Numbered from the stretch's first letter, positions 1 through 6,507 are shown. The stretch is 11,488 bases of DNA from Chloroflexota bacterium (GCA_026390045.1 JAPLGR010000034.1:1-11488), one strand, 5' to 3'. Program-made: numbers and translations. The notes: generated by a model not told the origin, from the letters alone.

Positions 1-1
1 A

Positions 2-1228
2 GTCCACATGCTCTCGACGCCTGCGTTCAATGCGTTGCTCAAGACGCTGGAGGAGCCGCCGGCGCATGCCCGCTTCGTCCTCGCCACCACGGAGGTCCAC
101 AAGGTCCCGGCGACGGTGCTCTCCCGGTGTCAGCGGCATGAGTTCCGCCGCATACCGGTGGCGACGATCTCCGACTTACTGCAGCGTAAGTGCGCAGAGG
201 AAGGGCTGACGGTTGAACCGCGCGTGCTGGATCTGATCGCCCGGCAGTCGACCGGCAGTCTGCGAGATGCGATCTCGTTGCTGGATCAGCTGACCTCGAC
301 TGGGGAAGCGGTCTCTCTGGAGCGGGCTCAGCAGGTGCTGGGCACGGCGACGTCCGACGCGGTGCGCAGCATCGTTCGAGCGATGGCTGAGCACCAGGCG
401 GGCCCGGGGCTGACGGCGATCAACGCTGCGCTGGATGCGGGCGCCGATCCGCGCCAACTGGCTCGGCAGGTGGTGGAGTACCTGCGCGGGATTGTCCTGA
501 CGCGGCTGTCGTCGAACGCCTCGCTGGACGTCGCGCCTGAGGTGCAGGCAGAGATGGCGGAGTTAGCGCGGGCGATGGCGGTTCCGGCTCTGCTGACCGG
601 CTTGAGCGCGTTCCAGAAGGCTGCCGCGGCGGACACGCGCGGCAACTGGCAGCCAGCGCTTCCGCTTGAGATGGCGCTGATCGAGGCCTGCGCTGACCGA
701 GGGGAGGCCGCTGCACCTCAGGGTGCGAAACCCGCTGCACAATCGTCCTCCTCGCCGACGCCCCGTGCATCCAGTCCGGCAGGTACGCCCCGGCCCCCGA
801 CGAAGGCGGCGCCGGCGCCTTCCGCCGATGTGTCCGGCTCCACCGCGCCCATGTTCGCCCAGGTTCGTTCGCAGTGGCCGCAGGTGTTGGCGGCTGCGTT
901 TCGCAGGGATCCTCGGACCCAGGCGCTCCTCAACTCGGGGCGACCAATGGGCATTGAGCGCGGGGTGCTGGTGCTTGGCTTCAACAGCGACCTCCTTCGG
1001 GAGCGTATGGAGCGCAAAGAGAACCTGGCGCTGGTCCGTCAGTGCTTCGAGGATGTCTTTGGCGTGTCGCTGATGGTGCGCTGCGTCCTCGGCCATGGGT
1101 GGACGCCGACGGATGAGGTGCCTCCGTCCGCCGAGACGATCGAGGATGGTGGGATGGTCGCCACCGCCGTGCGAGACCTCGGCGCGCAGGTTGTGGATGT
1201 CAAGCCGCTGCCGCCAAACGATAGCTGA
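2..1228 (+). CDS. dnaX: DNA polymerase III subunit gamma/tau, 5'-truncated by window edge
   Basis: DnaX is the motor subunit of the clamp loader, the AAA+ complex that places the beta sliding clamp on DNA and organises the replisome. The visible part is 408 codons plus a TGA stop. It opens inside the Walker B region (VHMLS, normally preceded by DE), so the N-terminal P-loop and zinc-binding module lie upstream of the window and the first ATG at 8 is not the real start. Residue numbers here count from the first visible codon. They show sensor 1 (FVLATTE, 25-31), the SRC arginine-finger motif (41-43) and sensor 2 (GSLRDA, 85-90). The collar domain III runs to about 233, followed by a Pro/Ala/Ser-rich linker (about 234-281) and a C-terminal tau-like domain. 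I saw no A-AAA-AAG slippage site, so a programmed gamma product is not indicated. The next gene starts 9 bases after the stop, which suggests co-transcription. Identification is very secure. Confidence 0.96.
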   Translation, partial: VHMLSTPAFNALLKTLEEPPAHARFVLATTEVHKVPATVLSRCQRHEFRRIPVATISDLLQRKCAEEGLTVEPRVLDLIARQSTGSLRDAISLLDQLTSTGEAVSLERAQQVLGTATSDAVRSIVRAMAEHQAGPGLTAINAALDAGADPRQLARQVVEYLRGIVLTRLSSNASLDVAPEVQAEMAELARAMAVPALLTGLSAFQKAAAADTRGNWQPALPLEMALIEACADRGEAAAPQGAKPAAQSSSSPTPRASSPAGTPRPPTKAAPAPSADVSGSTAPMFAQVRSQWPQVLAAAFRRDPRTQALLNSGRPMGIERGVLVLGFNSDLLRERMERKENLALVRQCFEDVFGVSLMVRCVLGHGWTPTDEVPPSAETIEDGGMVATAVRDLGAQVVDVKPLPPNDS

Positions 1229-1237
1229 CCGTCCCGA

Positions 1238-2989
1238 ATGATAGACCAGGCCCCGAGAGGCTTCCTGCCCAGAGACCGAACTCTCCAGGTGGTTGGAGCG
1301 ACCGCATTCTTCGTTGTCCTGACGATCGTCTTCACGTGGCCCGTATCAATCCGCGGAGATCGCCTGCTTGCTGGCACGCCGGGCGACAGTCTCGGGGTTG
1401 TGTGGGGCATAGACTTCATGGAGAAGGCGCTCCTTCAGCTTCACCATATCCCGCTCTTCACGACAAGCATCAATTATCCCGAAGGCTGGTCGCTGGCGAC
1501 ATTCGACATGGGCTCTGCCATGGCGATTGGAGCCATACCGGTAAGCCTCTGGCTTGGTCCCGTGGCGGGATACAACTTTGTTTCGCTGGTGTCATTCCCT
1601 CTATCGGGGCTTGTTGTGTTCGTCTACGTAAGGCGCTGGACAGGGAGCTGGCTTGCTGCCCTATTCGCTGGCACGGCCTTCGCGTTCTCTCCATTCCGTA
1701 TCACCCAGTACCTTGTAGGGCACTCGGGCCTCCTCCAGACTCAATGGCCGGCGCTCTACTTGCTTTCGATGTACGACCTAACGACATCGCGCAGAGCTGG
1801 CTGGGTGGATGTTGCCTGGCCTGTCCTTGGGCTTGTGCTGACGGCGCTATCTTCACTGTACTTCCTCTACATGGCCTTACTGCTGTCGGTCGCGATGCTG
1901 GTTGCGGTCGTGCCGTGGAGGAGTGGCATTGTTGAGATCCGGCGCGCACTGGCCCGAGCGGCTGGCGTGTGGTTGTTGGCACTTCCCTTCTTGGCGCTGG
2001 CCGCGTTGCCCAATGCTGCGCACATCGCTTCTGCGGGTACTCCCTCTCGATCGCTGTCATACCTCCGCATGTATTCTGCCAGCCCAACAGATTACTTGCT
2101 GCCACCCACGTTTGGGCTTGCCCTTGGACAATGGGTCGGCGCTCACTTTGATAGAGACCTGTGGGTTGAGGCAACCCTCTACGTCGGGGTTGTGTGCCTG
2201 TTCGTGGCTAGTCTTGGCTTGCTCTGGAAGAGCGGCAAGCCTGGACGGAGTAGGCCATTGACGCCATGGGTCGTCGTGATGGCCACCGCATTTGCCCTGT
2301 CCCTTGGGACGGACCTCAATTGGCTGTCGCTGCCAGTACAGGTCCGCGTCCCCGACATACTTCGCTCCCTGCATGCTGGGGAGCTAGCCTTCGTGCCGAT
2401 GCCAGGGCGCCTCGCGCTTGCCTGGCTACCCTACTACGGGGCCATGCGAGTGTGGATGCGGTACGGGATGTTCGTGGGACTTGCCCTCTATGTCCTCGCG
2501 GGCGTCGCCCTCCATCGCCTTCTTTCAACGCGGGGGTCTAGGACGGCGGCGGTCCTGGGCACACTGGCCATTCTTGCGCTACTTCTCGACTTTGCCCCTC
2601 GGCGTCTGCCCTACTTCGAGGTCCATGGCGAGCCAATCGACGACTGGCTCCAGGAACAGTCTCTTCCTGGCGCGGTCATAGAGTTCCCGTTTGAGGAGGT
2701 AGACCAGTATCAGCTCTATAGAACAACCATCCATACGAAGCCATTGGTCGGTTGCCTGTATACGACGTGCGATTCTCCGCAGCACAGAGAGAGAGCCACC
2801 GTTCTCGCCGGCTTCCCTGATCAGGCAAGCGTCGACCTCTTGGCCGACCTAGGTGTGACCTATGTTGTGGTTGACATGACGCGGTACCCAGATCCTGATG
2901 CAATCAGGGCGCGTGTTTCCGCTCTGGGTCTTGAGATGGGGGCATGCCGCGCCGAGAGGTGTGCGTACGCACTGAGCCAGGAAAGGTAG
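1238..2989 (+). CDS. Polytopic membrane protein, GT-C glycosyltransferase-like, acceptor unknown
   Basis: This is a 583-aa protein with a first membrane helix at about 18-38 and many more up to about 451. A soluble C-terminal domain of about 130 residues follows. The first extracytoplasmic loop has a GD pair (49-50), the usual place of the catalytic acidic residue in GT-C enzymes, then INYPEGW (78-84). GHSGLLQTQW (161-170) resembles a motif seen in large bacterial GT-C-like proteins. The tail contains PGAVIEFPF (477-485) and LGVTYVVVD (538-546), a layout recurring in uncharacterised membrane proteins of this type. The likely role, by inference, is transfer of a sugar from a polyprenyl-phosphate donor on the outer face of the membrane. 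The donor and acceptor cannot be read from sequence. The ATG at 1238 has no clear Shine-Dalgarno sequence and may rely on translation arriving from dnaX. It lies between dnaX and recR, where ybaB is usually found. Confidence 0.72.
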   Translation: MIDQAPRGFLPRDRTLQVVGATAFFVVLTIVFTWPVSIRGDRLLAGTPGDSLGVVWGIDFMEKALLQLHHIPLFTTSINYPEGWSLATFDMGSAMAIGAIPVSLWLGPVAGYNFVSLVSFPLSGLVVFVYVRRWTGSWLAALFAGTAFAFSPFRITQYLVGHSGLLQTQWPALYLLSMYDLTTSRRAGWVDVAWPVLGLVLTALSSLYFLYMALLLSVAMLVAVVPWRSGIVEIRRALARAAGVWLLALPFLALAALPNAAHIASAGTPSRSLSYLRMYSASPTDYLLPPTFGLALGQWVGAHFDRDLWVEATLYVGVVCLFVASLGLLWKSGKPGRSRPLTPWVVVMATAFALSLGTDLNWLSLPVQVRVPDILRSLHAGELAFVPMPGRLALAWLPYYGAMRVWMRYGMFVGLALYVLAGVALHRLLSTRGSRTAAVLGTLAILALLLDFAPRRLPYFEVHGEPIDDWLQEQSLPGAVIEFPFEEVDQYQLYRTTIHTKPLVGCLYTTCDSPQHRERATVLAGFPDQASVDLLADLGVTYVVVDMTRYPDPDAIRARVSALGLEMGACRAERCAYALSQER

Positions 2990-3043
2990 CTGAGCCCCCT
3001 GTGAATCCCCGCTAGGCAATTGGAGTTGACAAGACACTTCGCC

Positions 3044-4630
3044 ATGCTGGCAGAGACTGCCCCGGCCCACACTCAAGTCCCTTTGCCCCGCAGAGCTTGC
3101 TGGGTCTGTGGTGGCTTGTTGGGTTTGCTGGTCCTGTTGGCGGCGATTGCGGTCGCCTGGACGAGCTCTAGCGGCATCGGCCTCCGCAGCGACTCGGCTG
3201 TCTACGTGGCCGCCGCTCGAAACCTTGTCGACGGCAAGGGTCTGAGTTGGATCTCCGGGGGCGGGGAGATCCGGCCCATGACGCTCCACGCACCCTTGCT
3301 TCCTATGCTGCTTGCCGGAGCGGAGGCTTTGGGTGCAAGTGCGATCCCCGTTGCTCGAGTCCTGAACGCCATCTGTCTCGGCCTCGACGTGCTTCTGGTG
3401 GGCGGCCTCGCGTTCATGTTGACCGGCTCAGGTTGGCTCGCGGTCCTGGCGGCCCTGGTGATGGCCGGAACTGGCGAGATGTATCGCGTGCACACCTGGC
3501 TCATGAGCGAGCCCTTGTTCATCGTCCTGATGCTCGCCGGCGCGGTGGCCCTCCTGCAATACCGATCTGCTCGAAGAATGGCATTCCTGATCCTGGCCTC
3601 GGCGGCGTTTGGCCTGGCGGCACTGACCCGCTACGGAGGCCTCGCCTTGCCCGTCGCCGGAGTCGTGTTCTTGGTGCTGGACCCCGCCGCAACAAGACGG
3701 CGTAGGCTTGGAGAATCCGCCACGATGCTCGTCCTCGGCCTGGGGCCGACTGTCATCTGGATGGTGCGGAACTATGTGCTGACAGGGCAGACGGGAGGCC
3801 GCTCCTTTGGCATGCACTTGGACCTGTGGCCTTCGCTGCGCGATCAGGCTGTTGCGATCGTCCTCAACTGGTTTGCGCCGCTGCGTTTGGTGGAGTGGAT
3901 CATGGCCGGACCAGAGGTGAGCGCTATCCTAGTTTCCTTGGCCGGTCTAGCCCTCGTGATCCTCGGATTCTTCTTGTTGACGAAAGAGGCGCGGCGCGCA
4001 ATGGCCAGCAGCGTCCTTCTCTCTGGCGTTGTCCTGCTTGGCGCGTGCCTGCTGTCCTATCTGGCAGTCACGTTCTTTGCCGCATTGTTTTCGACCCCCG
4101 GCGCAGACATTGACGAACGCGTTCTCTCACCGGTCTATCCTCTACTGTGGCTGGTGCTGGTAACTGGCCTGGGCTGGGTCTGGTCCCACGGCAGACTCGT
4201 GGGGAGGCTGGCGGTCGGCCTGCTCTTGATCTTGCTCGTAAGGAACAAGCTCGTCTATACGTACTGGACGCTCCGCGAGTTGAGCGCCGACGGCCTCGGC
4301 TACTCGAGCCGCGCATGGCAGACCTCCGACACAATCGAGAATGCCATTGCACTGGATCCGGCCGTGATCTACACCAACGATACCGCTGCGATCTACCTGT
4401 TGGCAGATCGGCCGTCATACGTCGTGCCGTGGGCGTTGCCGGAGTACGATCCGGCAGCCGCTGAACAGGCTGAGGCTGAGTTGATCGATGCGCTTTTCGT
4501 ACAGCATGGAGCTGTCGTGCTCTTCGGCGCACAGGACCTTCCGGCCGGATGGTCACCAGAACGTTGGAGAATCGATGCCCAGGGGCAGGATGGTGTAATC
4601 TTGTCACCAGTTGCTGCTTCGGCTCAATAG
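3044..4630 (+). CDS. GT39/ArnT-like membrane glycosyltransferase (PMT_2-type)
   Basis: The protein has 528 residues from the ATG at 3044. Cytoplasmic residues and a first helix (about 22-42) are followed by RSDSAVYVAAARNL, with the likely catalytic Asp at residue 50. DGKGL and HAPLLPMLLAG (about 82-92) come next. This D-S-x-x-Y ... A-R-N-L ... G-x-G-L ... P-L-L-P layout is typical of the dolichyl-phosphate-mannose mannosyltransferase / ArnT-like superfamily. Those enzymes use a lipid-phosphate sugar donor and transfer to protein or lipid outside the membrane. RNYVLTG in mid-protein and a short soluble tail with YTNDTAAIYLLADRPSY also fit the family. In-frame TTG codons at 3020 and 3026 would add 8 or 6 residues. 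I prefer the ATG, but no candidate has a well-placed Shine-Dalgarno sequence: GGAG at 3022-3025 is 18 bases before the ATG. The gene follows the other membrane protein after 54 bases. Substrate is unknown. Confidence 0.75.
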   Translation: MLAETAPAHTQVPLPRRACWVCGGLLGLLVLLAAIAVAWTSSSGIGLRSDSAVYVAAARNLVDGKGLSWISGGGEIRPMTLHAPLLPMLLAGAEALGASAIPVARVLNAICLGLDVLLVGGLAFMLTGSGWLAVLAALVMAGTGEMYRVHTWLMSEPLFIVLMLAGAVALLQYRSARRMAFLILASAAFGLAALTRYGGLALPVAGVVFLVLDPAATRRRRLGESATMLVLGLGPTVIWMVRNYVLTGQTGGRSFGMHLDLWPSLRDQAVAIVLNWFAPLRLVEWIMAGPEVSAILVSLAGLALVILGFFLLTKEARRAMASSVLLSGVVLLGACLLSYLAVTFFAALFSTPGADIDERVLSPVYPLLWLVLVTGLGWVWSHGRLVGRLAVGLLLILLVRNKLVYTYWTLRELSADGLGYSSRAWQTSDTIENAIALDPAVIYTNDTAAIYLLADRPSYVVPWALPEYDPAAAEQAEAELIDALFVQHGAVVLFGAQDLPAGWSPERWRIDAQGQDGVILSPVAASAQ

Positions 4631-4631
4631 A

Positions 4632-4643
4632 CTCGGGGCCGAG
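4632..4643 (+). repeat. Short inverted repeat just after the membrane glycosyltransferase gene
   Basis: CTCGG-GG-CCGAG starts two bases after the TAG stop. It could form a small GC hairpin with a loop of 2 to 4 bases. There is no T-run after it, so it is at best a weak or Rho-assisted stop, and it does not prove that the transcript ends before recR. Confidence 0.35.
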
Positions 4644-4683
4644 CTTGGACGGCTGAGGTCGCTGCGATGAACGGTATGCAAGA

Positions 4684-4700
4684 CGGTGACTCGATCACCG
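4684..4700 (+). repeat. Perfect dyad directly upstream of recR
   Basis: CGGTGA (4684-4689), CTCGA, TCACCG (4695-4700) form a perfect 6-bp inverted repeat with a 5-base centre. It ends against the GGGA (4700-4703) that is the only plausible recR ribosome binding site, 10 bases before the ATG. It could be a protein operator or an RNA hairpin touching the ribosome site. No T-run follows, so a simple intrinsic terminator is unlikely. Confidence 0.45.
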
Positions 4701-4713
4701 GGATCATAGCCCC

Positions 4714-5322
4714 ATGAGCTCGGCCATCCCGCGCGCTGTTGAGCGACTTGTTGAAGCCTTTGCGCGGCTCCCGGGCATCGGCCCCAAGACGGCATCGCGT
4801 CTCACCTACTACCTGTTGCGATCGGCGCCGGAGGAGTCGCTGGAACTGGCGGCTGCGCTGGGCGAACTGCGCGCTGGGACGATCTTCTGCAGCCGCTGCT
4901 TCAACATCTCAACCGCGGGCGTTGATCCATGCGCGCTGTGTGTGGATCCTGCCCGCACGTCGAAGACTGTGTGCGTGGTCGAGGAGCCGCTGGATGTCCT
5001 GGCCATCGAGCGCACAGGCGCGTTCCACGGACGGTATCATGTGCTCCACGGAGCGCTGTCGCCGGTGGAGGGCATCGGCCCCAGCGATCTTCGTATCGAG
5101 GAGTTGGTGACGCGCGTCGCCTCGGAGGGGATCGGGGAACTGATCCTGGCCACCAATCCCACGCTGGAGGGTGAGGCGACCGCGATGTTTCTGAAGCGGC
5201 GCTTGCAAGGTTCGCCGGTGCGGCTGACGCGGTTGGCGCGCGGGCTGCCGACCGGTGGAGACCTGGAGTACACTGACGTCGACACTCTATCCCAGGCGCT
5301 GGAGGGCCGTTCCGAGTTGTGA
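4714..5322 (+). CDS. recR: Recombination mediator protein RecR
   Basis: RecR works with RecO, and in many bacteria RecF, to load RecA onto single-stranded DNA coated by SSB during gap repair and restart of stalled forks. The 202-aa length is normal for the family. Visible in order are a helix-hairpin-helix motif LPGIGPKTASRL (19-30), a four-cysteine zinc finger (C59, C62, C73, C76) and a Toprim domain. The Toprim domain begins at VCVVEEPLD (86-94) and contains NPTLEGEATA. The C-terminal signature RLARGLPTGGDLEYTD completes the family pattern. The ATG at 4714 has a weak GGGA site 10 bases upstream. The gene sits 83 bases after the second membrane enzyme and 25 bases before the SH3-domain protein. 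The usual neighbour ybaB is missing although dnaX is nearby. Identification is very secure. Confidence 0.97.
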   Translation: MSSAIPRAVERLVEAFARLPGIGPKTASRLTYYLLRSAPEESLELAAALGELRAGTIFCSRCFNISTAGVDPCALCVDPARTSKTVCVVEEPLDVLAIERTGAFHGRYHVLHGALSPVEGIGPSDLRIEELVTRVASEGIGELILATNPTLEGEATAMFLKRRLQGSPVRLTRLARGLPTGGDLEYTDVDTLSQALEGRSEL

Positions 5323-5335
5323 GGCGGCCATTCAC

Positions 5336-5342
5336 GGGAGGA
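5336..5342 (+). promoter_or_regulatory. Strong Shine-Dalgarno that fixes the GTG start at 5348
   Basis: GGGAGGA lies 5 bases before GTG and matches the CCTCC anti-Shine-Dalgarno of this window's own 16S gene (8089-8093). It favours the GTG at 5348 over the in-frame ATG at 5255, which lies inside recR and would place 31 residues before the signal peptide. Confidence 0.85.
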
Positions 5343-5347
5343 TTGCT

Positions 5348-6127
5348 GTGAGACATCCATCGCGCGGCCTTGTTGTGTTCATGCTGACGTTGGCGCTCGT
5401 CGTATCCCCCAGCTTGGCGTGTAGGGCGGGTGATCTTGGGCTGGCGGCCCCTACGGCTACTCCGCTTCCCCGTCCGCCGACGGACACCCCGACACCGACC
5501 GAAGTCGTCCCGACGATTCCGCCGAGTGACACGCCTGTGCCCGAATCGCCGACTCCCGTCCCGACGGACACACCATCTGAGGTGACTGTCACGGCAGCGG
5601 GCGGCGAGGTTGCCTGCCGCTTTGGTCCAGCGTCGGAGTACTCCATCGATGGCAAGCTGGCCGATGGGGTCACGACCCTCGCACTGGCGCGCAACTCCTC
5701 CAGCTCCTGGATCCGCATTGAGCACCAGACACATCCGGGCCGCAACTGCTGGCTGAAGGCGGAGGATGTGAGCGTCTCGGGCAACTTGGCGTCCGTGCCA
5801 GTCGAAGCGGCCCCGGCGGGAATCGTCACCGACGTGACGGTCGACGTGTCACCAAGCGAGGCGACGGTATCGGGGTGCGTCTTCCCGTACACCTTCTCGG
5901 TGGAGTTCCGGATCACAGTCACTGGGCCGGCAACGGTCAAGTTCAAGCGAAGCCTGTCCAACGGGAACTCGGCGCCGGTCGAGACGCAGACCTACACCAC
6001 CTTCGGGACCTACGCGTTCACGGATCACCTCCGGGTTGGGTCGGCTGGCGGTCACTGGTTCCAGGTGGACGTGACCAGCCCGAATCCGATGAGCGGGCGG
6101 GGCGACGCCAAGGCGAACTGCCCATAG
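5348..6127 (+). CDS. Exported SH3b-domain protein with Thr/Pro stalk and Ig-like C-terminal domain
   Basis: This is a 259-aa protein from a GTG start. Residues 1-24 form a signal peptide (basic start, hydrophobic core 8-19, end SLA). Cys25 follows, so it may be a lipoprotein, although Leu is at -2 rather than the usual -3 and a plain secreted form is possible. Residues 35-77 are a Thr/Pro-rich stalk (repeated TPTP and TPVP). Residues about 79-150 look like a bacterial SH3 domain, with ACRFGP (89-94), SSWIRI (119-124) and NCWLK (133-137). The last 100 residues are a beta-rich Ig-like domain (TVDVSP, FRITVTGPATVKFK). Cysteines come in likely pairs, C90/C134 and C177/C258, fitting disulphides outside the cell. 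SH3b domains usually bind peptidoglycan or other surface polymers; the partner here is unknown. The gene follows recR by 25 bases and may be read from the same transcript. Confidence 0.85.
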   Translation: MRHPSRGLVVFMLTLALVVSPSLACRAGDLGLAAPTATPLPRPPTDTPTPTEVVPTIPPSDTPVPESPTPVPTDTPSEVTVTAAGGEVACRFGPASEYSIDGKLADGVTTLALARNSSSSWIRIEHQTHPGRNCWLKAEDVSVSGNLASVPVEAAPAGIVTDVTVDVSPSEATVSGCVFPYTFSVEFRITVTGPATVKFKRSLSNGNSAPVETQTYTTFGTYAFTDHLRVGSAGGHWFQVDVTSPNPMSGRGDAKANCP

Positions 6128-6205
6128 CAGGCCGCCCCTGGGGCGAAGGCTGTTTGAGAGGTCGCGGGGAGGTTGTTCTCCGAGGACCCGCTCCCGGCGC
6201 CTCTT

Positions 6206-6219
6206 GGCTCGCGCGAGCC
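6206..6219 (+). repeat. Perfect 14-bp palindrome, candidate weak terminator
   Basis: GGCTCGCGCGAGCC is fully self-complementary and could fold as GGCTC-GCGC-GAGCC in RNA. It lies about 80 bases after the SH3-domain gene and is directly followed by another palindrome, GTCTAGAC (6220-6227). There is no T-run. It may help end the upstream transcript or act at the DNA level ahead of the rRNA promoter. Confidence 0.4.
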
Positions 6220-6240
6220 GTCTAGACAAGTGCCCCTTGG

Positions 6241-6258
6241 GGCCGATTCCAATCGGCC
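6241..6258 (+). repeat. Palindrome upstream of rRNA promoter P1
   Basis: GGCCGATT-CC-AATCGGCC is a perfect 8-bp inverted repeat ending 8 bases before the P1 -35 box, a usual position for an activator site or operator. It overlaps GCCCC-TT-GGGGC (6232-6243) on its left. Confidence 0.55.
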
Positions 6259-6286
6259 GCTCACCCTTGACAGATAGGGTGGGCGG
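6257..6286 (+). repeat. Inverted repeat enclosing the P1 -35 box
   Basis: CCGCTCACCC (6257-6266) and GGGTGGGCGG (6277-6286) pair over 10 positions with a single T-G mismatch. The 10 bases between them begin with the -35 hexamer TTGACA. The left arm abuts the hexamer. Confidence 0.6.
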
Positions 6287-6296
6287 CCTGTAGAAT
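6267..6296 (+). promoter_or_regulatory. rRNA operon promoter P1 (sigma-70 type)
   Basis: The -35 box TTGACA (6267-6272) is a perfect consensus. The -10 box TAGAAT (6291-6296) matches five of six bases, with an 18-base spacer. Transcription would begin near 6303, about 280 bases before mature 16S rRNA. Its position, the consensus quality and the rRNA operon downstream make this the likely main upstream promoter. The -35 box is inside an inverted repeat. Confidence 0.75.
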
Positions 6297-6316
6297 GTGG
6301 GCGTACACCAAGCAAC

Positions 6317-6435
6317 GGTCTCGCCCGCAGGGGCAGACCTGGACAACCGAAGACGCTATGGGCGTCAGAGACCCCGGGCAGTGTGCCGGAGCGGTCTGCC
6401 AGCCTCGCCGATGCGAGAACGATGGCATTGGCCAT
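6317..6435 (+). other. Chain of hairpins in the rRNA leader between P1 and P2
   Basis: Four hairpins can be drawn by hand, with a fifth in between. They are GGTCT...AGACC with inner GCCC/GGGC (6317-6339), GACGC-TATGG-GCGTC (6352-6366), AGACC...GGTCT with inner GGCA/TGCC (6369-6397), CTCGC-CGAT-GCGAG (6404-6417) and ATGGC-ATTG-GCCAT (6422-6435). Only transcripts from P1 would contain them. No coding frame here is convincing. The role could be leader folding, RNase processing or attenuation. Confidence 0.5.
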
Positions 6436-6443
6436 TGCGTCTT

Positions 6444-6460
6444 TTCCCCTTGACGGGGAA
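6444..6460 (+). repeat. Inverted repeat enclosing the P2 -35 box
   Basis: TTCCCC (6444-6449) and GGGGAA (6455-6460) are perfect 6-bp arms around TTGAC, the first five bases of the P2 -35 box. The arrangement copies that at P1. Confidence 0.6.
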
Positions 6461-6478
6461 CGCAGCGGATGGTAGCAT
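6450..6478 (+). promoter_or_regulatory. rRNA operon promoter P2 (sigma-70 type)
   Basis: The -35 box TTGACG (6450-6455) and -10 box TAGCAT (6473-6478) are separated by 17 bases; each -35/-10 box is one or two bases from consensus. The -10 lies inside a second perfect inverted repeat, CGGATG-GTAG-CATCCG (6466-6481). The start would be near 6485, only about 12 bases before the boxA-like site. P2 RNA would therefore begin almost at the foot of the processing stem. Tandem promoters are usual for rRNA operons. Confidence 0.65.
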
Positions 6479-6496
6479 CCGTCCGCTTAAGCGAGA

Positions 6497-6507
6497 GCAC
6501 CTTAACA
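6497..6507 (+). promoter_or_regulatory. boxA-like antitermination site in the 16S leader
   Basis: GCACCTTAACA matches 9 of 11 positions of the boxA consensus GYTCTTTAANA, bound as RNA by NusB-NusE (S10) to let polymerase pass Rho sites in rRNA operons. A small palindrome CGCTTAAGCG (6484-6493) lies just before it, in the place of a boxB-like hairpin. An identical 11-mer precedes the 23S gene at 8639, which supports a shared function. Confidence 0.6.

Noticed and set aside
563..1096. Antisense 177-aa frame inside dnaX, and similar long frames across the five coding genes
   Set aside because: They are rich in Arg, Pro and Gly with no domain pattern and lie opposite clear genes; these are typical shadows in GC-rich DNA.
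8..1228. ATG at 8 as start of dnaX
   Set aside because: The frame is open to the left edge and begins within the Walker B region, so the true start is upstream of the window.
3026..3054. TTGACA before the second membrane enzyme as a promoter -35 box
   Set aside because: No -10-like hexamer occurs 16-19 bases downstream, and the site overlaps the gene start.
5255..5347. Earlier ATG start for the SH3-domain protein
   Set aside because: It lies within recR and would put 31 residues before the signal peptide; the GTG at 5348 has GGGAGGA five bases upstream.
6133..6145. CGCCCCTGGGGCG after the SH3-domain gene as an intrinsic terminator
   Set aside because: The stem is only 5 bp with a 3-base loop and no T-run follows.
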